64,000 bases of DNA from Arenibacter algicola (GCF_018860365.1 NZ_JAHKPO010000016.1:47134-111133), one strand, 5' to 3'; positions 17,410-26,543 are shown, numbered from the stretch's first letter. Numbers and translations are program-made. The notes: generated by a model not told the origin, from the letters alone.

Positions 17410-17997
17410 ATGCGAAATTTTTTTAATTTTTTAACGAGTAAATCTTTTTTGATTCAGTTGGTGCTGGCATTAGTGGTTTCTGTTTTGTTGGTAGTTGGGG
17501 CTATGCAGTATTTAAAGGCCACTACCAATCACGGTAAGTTTGTAGAGGTTCCCGACCTATCCAAATTATCGGTGACGGAGATGAGGTCGATTATTGATCA
17601 ATCACAATTGAGATATGAGGTGTTGGATTCGGCCAACTATAATCCAACCTATCCTAGGTTTTCCATTATAGACCAAACTCCCCGCGCCGGGAGCAAGGTT
17701 AAGGAGAACAGGAAAATTTACATTACCGTTAATCCATCCGGATATAAAAAAGTCACCATTCCGAATATTATTCAGGTTACCCAAAGAAATGCAAGCTCAA
17801 TGCTCAAGGCAGTTGGTTTGGAAGTGGAAAGGGTTACCTATGTGGACGAATTGGGAAAGGATATGGTCTACAACATTAAGTATAAAGGAAAATATATTGT
17901 CCCTGGGGACAAGCTGCCAAAAACCTCGAAGATAGAGTTGATATGCGGCAACGGTAATATTACCGCAAGAGCAGAAGTAAAGGCAGAGTCTGAATAA
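17410..17997 (+). CDS. PASTA-domain membrane protein
   Basis: The 195-residue protein has one N-terminal membrane helix (about 15-35), followed by extracytoplasmic PASTA repeats at about 43-110 and 112-180 (each with a VPDLSKLSVTEM or IPNIIQVTQRNA type start). PASTA domains bind uncrosslinked peptidoglycan or muropeptides in kinases and penicillin-binding proteins of other phyla. Here there is no kinase or transpeptidase domain, so the protein is probably a cell-wall sensor or scaffold. Its stop is two bases before the rluD-type gene, and ddl is divergent on the other side. Confidence 0.9.
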   Translation: MRNFFNFLTSKSFLIQLVLALVVSVLLVVGAMQYLKATTNHGKFVEVPDLSKLSVTEMRSIIDQSQLRYEVLDSANYNPTYPRFSIIDQTPRAGSKVKENRKIYITVNPSGYKKVTIPNIIQVTQRNASSMLKAVGLEVERVTYVDELGKDMVYNIKYKGKYIVPGDKLPKTSKIELICGNGNITARAEVKAESE

Positions 17998-17999
17998 TT

Positions 18000-19031
18000 A
18001 TGGAAGCACAGGATGAGTTTGAATTAAATGAGGAGGAACTTTTTGAGCATCATAGTTTTAAGGCTTCCAAAGGTCAGGATCCGTTAAGGATCGATAAGTT
18101 TTTAATGAATTTCATTGAAAATGCAACAAGAAATAAAATCCAGCAGGCCGCAAGGGATGGAAATGTCTGGGTAAACGGGGCAACGGTAAAACAAAATTAC
18201 AAGGTAAAGGCAGGTGACCATATTCGGGTCATGTTTGCGCATCCACCCCACGAAAACTTACTTACGCCAGAGAACATACCTTTAAATATTGTCTATGAGG
18301 ATGATGTTCTTTTGGTAGTGAACAAACCTGCTGGGATGGTGGTGCATCCCGGGCACGGAAATTATTCAGGAACCTTGATCAATGCCTTGATCTATCATTT
18401 CGACAATTTGCCAAAGAACAGTGATGAACGTCCCGGTCTGGTGCATAGAATAGATAAGGATACCTCTGGCCTCTTGGTGGTGGCAAAAACGGAAGCTGCA
18501 ATGACGCATTTGGCCAAGCAGTTTTTTGAAAAATCGAGCGAACGTGAATATATAGCATTGGTCTGGGGAAATGTGGAAGAGGATGAAGGAACTATAGAGG
18601 GGCATATTGGCCGTAATCCTAAAAACCGATTGCAGATGCATGTTTTTCCTGAAGGAGAGCAGGGCAAGGAGGCGGTTACCCACTACAAGGTTCTGGAACG
18701 CTTTGGATATGTAACCATGCTTTCCTGTACTTTGGAAACAGGAAGAACGCATCAGATCCGGGTGCATTTAAGACATATTGGCCATACCTTGTTCAACGAT
18801 GAGCGGTATGGTGGGGAAAAAGTTTTGAAGGGAACCACTTTTACAAAATACAAGCAATTTGTAGATAACGCCTTTAAAATCTTACCTAGACAGGCACTAC
18901 ATGCAAAGACCTTGGGGTTTGTGCATCCCGTTTCCGGCAAATTCATGAGGTTCGACTCCGAAATACCTGAGGACATGGCCAACTGCATTGAAAAATGGAG
19001 GCAATATGCCAAGCATAGTCAAGCAGAATAG
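18000..19031 (+). CDS. rluD: RluA-family pseudouridine synthase, RluD type
   Basis: The enzyme isomerises uridines in rRNA. The 343-residue protein has an N-terminal S4 RNA-binding domain (about 28-90), the catalytic motif HRIDKDTSG (149-157) with the nucleophile Asp152, and the LETGRTHQIRVHLRHIGH block. Two-domain architecture and length fit RluD (23S rRNA) best, but RluC is a possible alternative. It is translationally close to the PASTA gene (two-base gap), an arrangement I take as an operon. Confidence 0.92.
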   Translation: MEAQDEFELNEEELFEHHSFKASKGQDPLRIDKFLMNFIENATRNKIQQAARDGNVWVNGATVKQNYKVKAGDHIRVMFAHPPHENLLTPENIPLNIVYEDDVLLVVNKPAGMVVHPGHGNYSGTLINALIYHFDNLPKNSDERPGLVHRIDKDTSGLLVVAKTEAAMTHLAKQFFEKSSEREYIALVWGNVEEDEGTIEGHIGRNPKNRLQMHVFPEGEQGKEAVTHYKVLERFGYVTMLSCTLETGRTHQIRVHLRHIGHTLFNDERYGGEKVLKGTTFTKYKQFVDNAFKILPRQALHAKTLGFVHPVSGKFMRFDSEIPEDMANCIEKWRQYAKHSQAE

Positions 19032-19132
19032 GTTTCGTTTATACCGATATTGATAACAAGATTTTAAAGAGTTAGGTAATTTAATGGTCAGCTATTATTT
19101 TTGGCTTAATTCTTAATAAGATCCCAACAAGT

Positions 19133-19894
19133 ATGAAAATAGTTATATCACCTGCAAAATCTTTGGATTTCGAAAGTAAATTGCCTACCAAGGAATTTTC
19201 ACAACCCTATTTTTTAAAGGAAGCCGAACAGTTGAACAAGGTTCTGGCAAAGAAAAAGCCTAAGGCCTTATCCGAGTTAATGGGCATTTCGGCCAATCTT
19301 GCAGAACTGAATTGGGAAAGGAACCAGCAGTTTACGGTTCCCTTTACGGAAGCAAATGCCAGGCCTGCAATTTATGCTTTCAACGGGGATGTTTACCAAG
19401 GTCTGGACGCCTATACCCTTGCAACGGATAAATTGGAAAGTCTTCAGGGGAAACTAAGGATATTATCGGGTTTGTACGGTGTTTTAAAACCTTTGGATCT
19501 CATGCAGCCCTATCGCTTGGAAATGGGGACACCATTAAAGATAGGGCGTAAAAAGAATCTATACGAGTTCTGGAAAAAACAGATTACCGATTATCTAAAT
19601 TCTGAATTGCAGGACAAGGAGCTTTTCCTTAACCTGGCCAGCAATGAATATTTTAGTGCGGTAGACGAAAAGCATCTTAAAGTGCCGGTAATTACCCCAA
19701 TATTCAAGGATTGGAAGAATGATAATTTAAAGATAATTAGTTTTTTTGCCAAAAAAGCTAGGGGAACCATGGTGCGTTATATTTTGGATACCGATGCCAA
19801 AACCTTGGAGGATGTTAAGGGGTTCGACAGGGATGGCTATCTGTACAGTAAGGAACATACCCTGAAGGAAAATCAACCAGTGTTTATCCGATAG
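19133..19894 (+). CDS. yaaA: peroxide stress protein YaaA
   Basis: This 253-residue DUF328/UPF0246 protein starts [15 protein letters not shown] and has the [37 protein letters not shown] and NLASNEYF blocks of the family. In E. coli YaaA lowers free iron under peroxide stress and binds DNA. A −7-like box TATTTTTG lies at 19096-19103. Length and motifs are normal. Confidence 0.95.
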   Translation: MKIVISPAKSLDFESKLPTKEFSQPYFLKEAEQLNKVLAKKKPKALSELMGISANLAELNWERNQQFTVPFTEANARPAIYAFNGDVYQGLDAYTLATDKLESLQGKLRILSGLYGVLKPLDLMQPYRLEMGTPLKIGRKKNLYEFWKKQITDYLNSELQDKELFLNLASNEYFSAVDEKHLKVPVITPIFKDWKNDNLKIISFFAKKARGTMVRYILDTDAKTLEDVKGFDRDGYLYSKEHTLKENQPVFIR

Positions 19895-19954
19895 AATATT
19901 TCCAGAAAAAAAGCGTTATTTTCAAATAAGTCCTACTACTTAATTGAGATTGAT

Positions 19955-20317
19955 ATGAAACGACTCGCTTTATTGTTTTTGATTGCTACTGTGTTTATTG
20001 GTTGTTCGGACAGGGATGACAATCTGGAAGGGGTGAATATCAGGATTAAAAATGAAAGCAACGTTACTTTTGATACCGTGCAGGTGGGTAGCGACGAAAT
20101 GATTCACGAAAATATTGGTCCCGAAGAATATTCCAGCTATCTAGAATATGAAACGGCTTATTCTTATGCATATATAAATATAATGGTAGGCGAGGAGAAT
20201 TTCGTTTCGCAGCCAATAGATTTTGTAGGTGAAACGCCATTGGAAAATGGATTTTACACCTATGGGCTAAGTATCTCCGAGGAGGGGGATGTTATCTTGA
20301 ATTTTATGGTGGATTAG
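19955..20317 (+). CDS. small lipoprotein, unknown function
   Basis: The 120-residue product has a lipoprotein signal ending at Cys17 (MKRLALLFLIATVFIGC), followed by an acidic SDRDD tether. The rest is predicted mostly beta: RIKNESNVTFDTVQVGSDE, tyrosine-rich YSSYLEYETAYSYAYIN, and a C-terminal GDVILNFMVD. I recognise no family. It lies 60 bases after yaaA and converges on the bTHX gene. Confidence 0.75.
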   Translation: MKRLALLFLIATVFIGCSDRDDNLEGVNIRIKNESNVTFDTVQVGSDEMIHENIGPEEYSSYLEYETAYSYAYINIMVGEENFVSQPIDFVGETPLENGFYTYGLSISEEGDVILNFMVD

Positions 20318-20337
20318 CCTACAATAAAATTTTGCCT

Positions 20338-20466
20338 TTATTTTTTCTTACCGGGACTTATTTTTTCTTCCACACTGGGTCTTTTTTTAATTTTTCGTTT
20401 ACGCCTTGTGCCGTATGTACCGTTAATAATTTTTCCTCTTTTCGATTTTTTATCGCCTTTTCCCAT
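20338..20466 (-). CDS. 30S ribosomal protein bTHX
   Basis: A 42-codon gene on the minus strand encodes a very basic protein beginning MGKGDKKSKRGKIINGTYGT and continuing with RRKRKIKKRPSVEEK. The G-K-G-D-x-K-[ST]-x-[RK]-G-K-I start and the GTYG-x-RR-x-[KR]-[KR] core are those of the bTHX (Thx) family, a small peptide buried in the 30S head and known from Thermus and Bacteroidota. Nearly half of the residues are Lys or Arg. It lies 20 bases past the lipoprotein stop, convergent with it, and diverges from pyc. The translation was read by hand and is clean. Confidence 0.9.
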   Translation of the reverse strand: MGKGDKKSKRGKIINGTYGTRRKRKIKKRPSVEEKISPGKKK

Positions 20467-20592
20467 TTTGTCTATATTTTATCCTTTTAAAGTTAAAATA
20501 TTAATACCTTATAGGCAAGTTTCGAATAGAAACACTTTTGATCCATAATTTTGATTTGTAACAAATTTCTTAAAAGATATGCTTTTAACATA

Positions 20593-20623
20593 TTGGCGAC
20601 CTAGCCCTAATATGCTAAGTTTG
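20593..20623 (+). promoter_or_regulatory. promoter of pyruvate carboxylase
   Basis: TTG at 20593-20595, 20 bases, then TAAGTTTG at 20616-20623 fits the Bacteroidota consensus. The predicted start near 20628 gives a leader of about 45 bases before the TTG start codon of pyc. Confidence 0.6.
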
Positions 20624-20672
20624 TAGAATTATAAAATTATGTTAAATTGAGTAATTCTAAAAACGTAATAGA

Positions 20673-23600
20673 TTGAAAATAAAAAAGGTTTTAGTAGCAA
20701 ACAGGGGCGAGATCGCCATTCGTATATTTAGGGCATGTGTAGAAATAGGAATTAAAACGGTAGGGGTATATACTTACGAGGACCGCTATTCCCTGCACCG
20801 TTATAAAGCCGATGAAAGCTATCAGATAGGGGAGGACAATGAGCCCTTAAAGCCCTATTTGGATATGGACGCCCTTATCAAGGTTGCTAAGGACAATAAT
20901 GTGGATGCCATACATCCAGGATATGGATTCCTGTCAGAAAATGCCAAATTTGCCCAAAAATGCGACGACAACGGGATTATTTTCGTCGGCCCTAAGGTTT
21001 CGGTTCTAAAGGCTTTAGGGGATAAGATAACTGCCAAGGATGTTGCTGTAGCCAATAATATACCTATCATACGAAGTAGTGATAAGGATTTGACCGATAT
21101 AAATATCGCCCTTGAAGAAGCTAAAGAGATAGGTTATCCCTTAATGCTCAAAGCTGCTTCAGGTGGAGGTGGACGGGGAATGAGAGTGATCCGTACCGAA
21201 GATGAGCTTAAAAAAGGATTTCCTGAGGCAAGGAGGGAATCGCTTAACGCATTTGGTGACGATACTGTTTTCCTGGAAAAATTTGTTGAAAACCCCAAGC
21301 ATATAGAAATTCAGATCGTTGCGGATACCCATGGCAATATAGTGCACTTGTTTGAACGTGATTGTTCCGTGCAACGGCGCTACCAGAAGGTTATAGAGTT
21401 TGCACCTTCCATTGGACTACCACAGGAAACAAAGGATAACCTATACAAGTATGCTATAGACATTTGTAGGGCCGTAGACTATAACAATATTGGAACGGTA
21501 GAATTTTTGGTAGATGATGATGGTAGTATCTACTTTATAGAAGTAAACCCCAGGATTCAGGTGGAGCATACGGTGACCGAAATGATCACCAATATCGACC
21601 TGGTCAAGGCCCAACTATTTATAGCAGGAGGATATAAACTTTCCGATAAACAAATTAAGATACAGGATCAAGCTTCAGTAGTAGTTACGGGCTATGCCCT
21701 TCAGTGTAGGATAACCACAGAGGATCCAGGAAACGATTTTAAGCCTGATTATGGCGTGGTTACCACCTATAGAAGTGCCTCCGGATTAGGTATTAGGCTG
21801 GATGCCGGTAGTATTTATCAGGGGGTGGCCATATCGCCATTTTTCGATTCCATGCTGGTCAAGGTATCTGCTATCAGTAGAACATTGGACGGATCGTGTA
21901 GAAAAATGCGCAGGGCATTGGCAGAGTTTCGTATCCGTGGTGTTAAGACCAATATGGCCTTCCTGGATAACATTCTAAAGCATCCTACTTTTAGGGAAGG
22001 TAAGGTTACCGTAAATTTTATAAAGAACGAACCAGAACTCTTCAAGTTTGTGGAACCGAGGAACCGTGCCAATAAATTGGTCGAGTTTCTAGGGGAAACT
22101 ATTGTTAACGGGAATCCCGATGTGAAAAAATTGGATAAGGATCATATTTTTTCCAAACCAAAAGTTCCTTCTTTCGCGAAGTTCGAAGCTTATCCAAAGG
22201 GTACAAAGGATCTTCTAACGGAATTGGGTCCGGAACAATTTGCACAGTGGCTTAAGAATGAAAAAAAGGTCCATTTTACGGATACTACCATGCGCGATGC
22301 CCATCAGAGTTTGTTGGCCACACGTATGCGAACTATAGATATGTTAAAAGTGGCTGAGGGTTATGCCAAGAACCACCCGGAAATTTTTAGTATGGAAGTC
22401 TGGGGAGGAGCCACATTTGATGTCTGCCTTCGGTTTTTACAGGAAAATCCCTGGGAGCGTTTGGAACTATTGCGCAAGGCCATGCCCAATGTTTTATTGC
22501 AAATGTTGATAAGGGGCTCCAACGGTGTTGGTTATACCGCTTATCCCGATAATTTGATAGAACGGTTCGTTGAGGAATCCTATAAGTCCGGAGTAGATGT
22601 ATTTCGAATATTTGATTCGCTGAACTGGATGAAATCCATGGGGCCATGTATTGATTATGTGCGTACCAAAACAGGTGGCCTGGCAGAAGGGTCAATTTGC
22701 TATACTGGAGATATTTTAGATCCTTCCAAAACCAAGTACGACCTAAAATATTACGTGCAATTGGCGAAGGATATAGAGAATGCTGGCGCGCATATTTTAG
22801 GAGTTAAGGATATGGCAGGTTTGTTAAAACCATATGCCGCTTATGAATTGATTTCCGCCTTAAAATCGGAAATTAATATCCCTATTCATTTACATACTCA
22901 CGATACCTCTTCTACCCAATCAGCCATGTATTTAAAAGCTATAGAGGCCGGAGTGGACGTTGTGGATGTTGCCCTGGGCGGATTGTCCGGGCTTACTTCC
23001 CAGCCCAATTTTAATTCGGTGGTGGAGATGTTACGTTTTAACGAGCGCCAGAATATTTTGAATACCGATAAATTGGCCGAATATTCCAATTATTGGGAAA
23101 CGGTCCGTAATTACTATTATACCTTTGAGTCCGGATTAAAGTCGGGTACCGGAGAGGTATACAATCATGAAATACCGGGCGGACAGTATTCCAACCTAAA
23201 AGGACAGGCCATAGCATTGGGATTGGAGGATAAATTTCCCGATGTTACCAAAATGTACGGCGAAGTAAATAAACTGTTCGGCGATATTGTAAAAGTAACC
23301 CCTAGTTCCAAAGTGGTTGGGGATATGGCGCAATATATGATCAGTAATGGACTTACAGTGGAGGATGTTCTTGAAAGAGGGGATAGCATTAATTTTCCCC
23401 AATCTGTTATAGGGTTCTTTAAAGGGGATCTGGGCCAACCAGTTGGTGGTTTCCCCGCTAAGCTACAGAAAATTGTACTGAAGGATGAAAAACCGTTTAC
23501 GGATAGACCCAATGCACATTTGGAGCCTATAGATTTTGATAAGGAATTTAATGCCTTCAAAAGAAAATTCAGTTCAGGAATGGGACGCGAGCTACTTATA

Positions 23601-24125
23601 ACCGATTTCCTTTCCTATAAATTATATCCAAAAGTTTTCACGGATGCCTATAACCACCATGTAAAATATGGCAATGTGGTTAACATCCCGACCAAGAATT
23701 TCTTTTATGGAATGGAAATTGGGGAAGAGATCATTGTGGAGTTGGACCGGGGTAAAAACATACTTGTTTCTCTTATGCTGAAGGGCGAACCAGATGAAGC
23801 TGGTAACGTTAGCATATACTTTAAGGTAAATGGTCAATTGCGAAACGTGATTATTAAGGATAAATCCGTTAAGGTAGATAAGGTTGAAAATGTTAAAGCG
23901 GATAGTTCCGATCCTAAGCAGATAGGTGCCCCATTACAGGGATTGTTGTCCAGTGTTTTGGTAAAGAAAAACCAAGAAGTGAAAAAGAACCAACCCTTAT
24001 TTGTTATAGAAGCCATGAAAATGGAAACAACGGTTACTGCCACGGAAGAGGGTATTGTAGATAGGGTACAACTAACTGGAGGCTCCTTGGTGAATTCCGA
24101 GGATTTGGTAGTGGTATTAAAATAA
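20673..24125 (+). CDS. pyc: pyruvate carboxylase
   Basis: This 1150-residue biotin enzyme makes oxaloacetate from pyruvate and bicarbonate for the TCA cycle and gluconeogenesis. Domains in order: biotin carboxylase (about 1-450; VANRGEIA, HPGYGFLSEN, Gly-rich KAASGGGGRGMR loop, EVNPRIQVEHTVTE), carboxyltransferase (about 530-1000; TDTTMRDAHQSLLATRMRT, metal site HLHTHDTSS) and a C-terminal biotin carrier with EAMKMET, Lys1116 being the biotinylated residue. The start codon is TTG (20673); no ATG nearby would keep the conserved KVLVANRGEIA start. Its client relation to birA is expected. A long-stem terminator follows. Confidence 0.97.
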   Translation: MKIKKVLVANRGEIAIRIFRACVEIGIKTVGVYTYEDRYSLHRYKADESYQIGEDNEPLKPYLDMDALIKVAKDNNVDAIHPGYGFLSENAKFAQKCDDNGIIFVGPKVSVLKALGDKITAKDVAVANNIPIIRSSDKDLTDINIALEEAKEIGYPLMLKAASGGGGRGMRVIRTEDELKKGFPEARRESLNAFGDDTVFLEKFVENPKHIEIQIVADTHGNIVHLFERDCSVQRRYQKVIEFAPSIGLPQETKDNLYKYAIDICRAVDYNNIGTVEFLVDDDGSIYFIEVNPRIQVEHTVTEMITNIDLVKAQLFIAGGYKLSDKQIKIQDQASVVVTGYALQCRITTEDPGNDFKPDYGVVTTYRSASGLGIRLDAGSIYQGVAISPFFDSMLVKVSAISRTLDGSCRKMRRALAEFRIRGVKTNMAFLDNILKHPTFREGKVTVNFIKNEPELFKFVEPRNRANKLVEFLGETIVNGNPDVKKLDKDHIFSKPKVPSFAKFEAYPKGTKDLLTELGPEQFAQWLKNEKKVHFTDTTMRDAHQSLLATRMRTIDMLKVAEGYAKNHPEIFSMEVWGGATFDVCLRFLQENPWERLELLRKAMPNVLLQMLIRGSNGVGYTAYPDNLIERFVEESYKSGVDVFRIFDSLNWMKSMGPCIDYVRTKTGGLAEGSICYTGDILDPSKTKYDLKYYVQLAKDIENAGAHILGVKDMAGLLKPYAAYELISALKSEINIPIHLHTHDTSSTQSAMYLKAIEAGVDVVDVALGGLSGLTSQPNFNSVVEMLRFNERQNILNTDKLAEYSNYWETVRNYYYTFESGLKSGTGEVYNHEIPGGQYSNLKGQAIALGLEDKFPDVTKMYGEVNKLFGDIVKVTPSSKVVGDMAQYMISNGLTVEDVLERGDSINFPQSVIGFFKGDLGQPVGGFPAKLQKIVLKDEKPFTDRPNAHLEPIDFDKEFNAFKRKFSSGMGRELLITDFLSYKLYPKVFTDAYNHHVKYGNVVNIPTKNFFYGMEIGEEIIVELDRGKNILVSLMLKGEPDEAGNVSIYFKVNGQLRNVIIKDKSVKVDKVENVKADSSDPKQIGAPLQGLLSSVLVKKNQEVKKNQPLFVIEAMKMETTVTATEEGIVDRVQLTGGSLVNSEDLVVVLK

Positions 24126-24150
24126 ATAGTACAGCTTAATAAATATTATG

Positions 24151-24198
24151 GTTGCAGGGAACTCCTAAATTGTTGGGCTTATCCCTGCAACTTTTTTT
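24151..24198 (+). terminator. intrinsic terminator of pyc
   Basis: GTTGCAGGGA (24151-24160) pairs perfectly with TCCCTGCAAC (24182-24191), followed by seven T residues. The 10-bp stem and T-tract are typical of a rho-independent terminator. Confidence 0.85.
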
Positions 24199-24236
24199 GT
24201 CCGTTTACCTTTGTAAGCGCAAAGCCATTTATATTC

Positions 24237-24959
24237 ATGAAGTCTTCCAATATGTTCTTGCATACACATCCTTACGAACCCTTCTTATTCGAGGATGCTT
24301 CGAAACTGATAGTAGGGACCCTGCCACCGCCCAGATTTACTACAGGTGATTTAAAGGAGGGGGATGTAGATTTTTGTTACGGAAGCCGGGATGGCCAATT
24401 GTGGCCCATTTTAGATCGAATTTTTGGACTCAATTTAGATTTTGAAACTACAGAAAAGGCTATAAGACAACGTATGGATTTTCTAAAGGAACGAAAAATA
24501 GGGATATGTGATATAGTGCAAAGTGCAGAACGTTCCAAGATCGATGCTTCGGACCTGGGGATGGAGAACATTGTATTGAGGGATATGTTTACTTATATTC
24601 AACAATGTCCCAAAGTGGATACCTTATTGTTTACAGGGGGAAATAGTAAAAATGGACCCGAGTATTTTTTTAGAAAGTATCTCAAGGAACAAGGGTTTAT
24701 CCTGGAACCGGTTTCCAATGAGGTACCCCGTGTACACAAGTTTGTTCTTCCATGTACCAATTTGGACATTTCGTCCAAAACCCCAGTAAAGTTAAAAGAC
24801 AACAAGGAGAGAATAATTAAAACAGTATCCTTAACAGCACCTTCCGGAGCAGCCAACAGGGCAGTTGGAAGCTTGAAGTTATATAAGAAGATGAAAGATG
24901 AAAACCCTGAATTCAATACGATCGATTTCAGGGTTTTACAGTATAAAGAATTTTTTTAG
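24237..24959 (+). CDS. uracil-DNA glycosylase family protein
   Basis: The 240-residue protein carries the motif VGTLPPPRF (26-34), similar to the motif-1 loop (GxxPxx) of the uracil/thymine-DNA glycosylase fold, and KVDTLLFTGGNSKNG and LTAPSGAANRAVG stretches that would correspond to the second active-site loop (like the [HN]PSxxNR-type motif). It probably removes damaged bases or is a non-catalytic relative. The sub-family cannot be settled. A −7 box TACCTTTG is at 24206-24213. An alternative ATG is at 24252. Confidence 0.75.
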   Translation: MKSSNMFLHTHPYEPFLFEDASKLIVGTLPPPRFTTGDLKEGDVDFCYGSRDGQLWPILDRIFGLNLDFETTEKAIRQRMDFLKERKIGICDIVQSAERSKIDASDLGMENIVLRDMFTYIQQCPKVDTLLFTGGNSKNGPEYFFRKYLKEQGFILEPVSNEVPRVHKFVLPCTNLDISSKTPVKLKDNKERIIKTVSLTAPSGAANRAVGSLKLYKKMKDENPEFNTIDFRVLQYKEFF

Positions 24960-25003
24960 AAGAATTCCATTATATTCCAGCTCGTGGATTTACTTAGCAT
25001 CTT

Positions 25004-25147
25004 TTAATGCTTGTTCTGTTGATCCTTTATAGTATCCTTCTCAATGTCAAAGTTATTGGTGTCAACATTGGTATTCCCGGTAGGGTTCGTAGGATTGGAT
25101 TGTTCCACTTTTCTTTTAAACTTTCTCTTATCATTTATAATTCCCAT
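25004..25147 (-). CDS. small hypothetical protein
   Basis: A 47-codon minus-strand frame begins MGIINDKRKFKRKVEQSN and continues with an Asn/Thr/Asp-rich, low-complexity tail ending DQQNKH. It has a proper ATG and a charged composition, and no gene overlaps it. I do not recognise it. It could be a short conserved flavobacterial protein or a chance frame; spacing and composition make a real gene somewhat more likely. Confidence 0.45.
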   Translation of the reverse strand: MGIINDKRKFKRKVEQSNPTNPTGNTNVDTNNFDIEKDTIKDQQNKH

Positions 25148-25242
25148 TCTGTTTAAGTTTTAAGGTTCCTTCCCAACTTAATAAAAAGACCTGTATAATT
25201 CCGTTAAAGCCTTTATAAACCTTTGTTATGGAATGTTAAGGG

Positions 25243-25644
25243 CTAAAGTTTAATTTTCAAGGAAAGCGTTGGATGTGCCTTTGCTGCAACCAAATTATCT
25301 GTGGATAAATAAATCGGTTGATAGTCAAATGTAATGGACATGGCTGTCCTCTTATTTTTGCCGGCACTGATAAAATAGGGAATACTGGCTAAACCGGTCA
25401 AAAATCCGACCGTGCCGATAATGCCAGCTATGTCCGTGGTACTGGCCGATCCACTATCCCAGCTGGAATCAAATTTAGCGAATCCTCCAACGGCCATTGC
25501 CGTTCCTCCACCTAACAAAATCCAGGCAGTGGTTTTTTGTTTTTTGCTTTTCTGTAAAAAATAATCTTTGGAGAATTCTTTAGTCTGTCCTACTAAAATA
25601 GAACTGACAAGTAGTAATGCAAGAAGTAAGCGAATTGTTCTCAT
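25243..25644 (-). CDS. small exported membrane protein, unknown
   Basis: The 133-residue product (ATG at 25644 chosen, as the residues before it are not signal-like) starts with a signal sequence MRTIRLLLALLLVSSILVGQ. Two further hydrophobic segments are KTTAWILLGGGTAMAVGGF and the Gly-rich IAGIIGTVGFLTGLASIPYF, and the C-terminus is beta-like with YQPIYLS and PTLSLKIKL. Such small Gly-rich proteins with paired helices are common in Bacteroidota, but I can give no function. Confidence 0.7.
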   Translation of the reverse strand: MRTIRLLLALLLVSSILVGQTKEFSKDYFLQKSKKQKTTAWILLGGGTAMAVGGFAKFDSSWDSGSASTTDIAGIIGTVGFLTGLASIPYFISAGKNKRTAMSITFDYQPIYLSTDNLVAAKAHPTLSLKIKL

Positions 25645-25823
25645 GACATTTATATTAATGACAATTAAGATATTCATCTAATTCAGGAGGCAATTACTTT
25701 TTTAAGGTATTCAAAGAGCGGATAATTATTTGTTTATGCTATTAAAGTTAGATGTTAAATCTGGATAAACAATCTGCTTTATGGTTAAATAAAATAGACG
25801 GTTCAAAAATAATTCTGGACCAT

Positions 25824-25920
25824 TGGATTCCTGCCTGCGCAGGAATGACATTGCATGAATAAAGGCATTCTAATATCCGATCATGTAGTTATTGGAGTAT
25901 AGCTGATATTAAGGAAGTTT
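25824..25920 (+). repeat. 97-bp direct repeat, left copy
   Basis: Beginning at palindrome copy 1, about 97 bases recur 720 bases downstream (26544-26641) with only about four base changes and one single-base indel near the right end. The two copies bracket the GIY-YIG gene and palindromes 2 and 3. Confidence 0.9.
25827..25846 (+). repeat. palindromic repeat copy 1
   Basis: ATTCCTGCCTGCGCAGGAAT: 8-bp arms ATTCCTGC/GCAGGAAT with a 4-base CTGC centre. It sits at the left end of the 97-bp direct repeat and has GG on its left and GACA on its right, a conserved flank also seen in copy 4. Confidence 0.92.
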
Positions 25921-25975
25921 GCCCTTTTCAATCTGTTTAATTATTGTTGAAGGGAATTAAGTGTTTTTTTAATGT

Positions 25976-25995
25976 ATTCCTGCACAGGCAGGAAT
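25976..25995 (-). repeat. palindromic repeat copy 2
   Basis: ATTCCTGC and GCAGGAAT arms with an ACAG centre. The flanks (GT on the left, CC on the right) show that it is in the opposite orientation to copies 1 and 4. The centre differs by one base from the GCAG of copies 3 and 5. Confidence 0.9.
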
Positions 25996-26100
25996 CCGGA
26001 TATTACTGTGTTTTATTTGAGAGTGAAATTTCTTGATAGTGTGGCTCAGGGTATATAGTGATGCCTTTTATTGGCTGTCTGCCTAGCAGATTTAGTTGTC

Positions 26101-26120
26101 ATTCCTGCGCAGGCAGGAAT
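26101..26120 (-). repeat. palindromic repeat copy 3
   Basis: ATTCCTGCGCAGGCAGGAAT with GTC on its left and CC on its right, in the opposite orientation to copies 1 and 4. It lies about 115 bases ahead of the GIY-YIG start. Confidence 0.92.
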
Positions 26121-26237
26121 CCACTCTAATATTGGAACACAACCAAATCATTCTTTGCCAATTTTGTATTATCTTAAATGTACAATTTCAAATGTCTGCC
26201 TAATAATTATCTTACGAAGTGGAGAAAAGGAGGTAAA

Positions 26238-26543
26238 ATGCACAAAACCATTCATCAATACTACGTCTATATTCTAACAAATAAAAAGAATGGAACCCTG
26301 TACATCGGAATGACCAATGATTTACAGCGAAGAATTTATGAGCACAAAAACAAATTAAATGATGGCTTCACCAAAAAATACAACTTGGATAGACTTGTCT
26401 ATTTTGAAAATCATCAATTTGTTGATGATGCCATAAAGAGGGAAAAAAATCTTAAAAAATGGAAACGCGACTGGAAAATTAACTTAATTATAAAAGATAA
26501 TCCTCAATGGCAAGATCTTGCAATTGATTGGCGCCCTCAATAA
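26238..26543 (+). CDS. small GIY-YIG nuclease family protein
   Basis: The 101-residue product is a lone GIY-YIG domain: YYVYILTNKKNGTLYIGMTN contains the two motif halves (VYI...YIG), followed by DLQRRIYEH with the conserved Arg and a lysine-rich ALKREKNLKKWKR-like helix. The ATG at 26238 is chosen because a purine-rich AAAAGGAGG lies just upstream at about 26225-26233, and earlier in-frame codons are unlike the family. Single-domain members are found widely and their cellular role is largely undefined. Here the gene is bracketed by a 97-bp direct repeat and by palindromes. Confidence 0.9.
   Translation: MHKTIHQYYVYILTNKKNGTLYIGMTNDLQRRIYEHKNKLNDGFTKKYNLDRLVYFENHQFVDDAIKREKNLKKWKRDWKINLIIKDNPQWQDLAIDWRPQ

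Larger units (their letters stand above)
25645..26237. other. gene-free accessory stretch with palindromes
   Basis: Between the exported-protein gene and the GIY-YIG gene about 590 bases hold no supported gene. Three of the five palindrome copies described separately lie here, as does the first copy of the 97-bp direct repeat. The sequence is AT-rich outside the palindromes. Short frames across the palindromes translate as an IPAQAGIH type peptide, the well-known by-product of such repeats. Confidence 0.7.

Noticed and set aside
26071..26277. 68-codon plus-strand frame with an IPAQAGIH peptide
   Set aside because: It is the translation of palindrome copy 3 and overlaps the GIY-YIG start in another frame; such peptides are a known artefact of these repeats. 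The same applies to the frame at 26698-26916.
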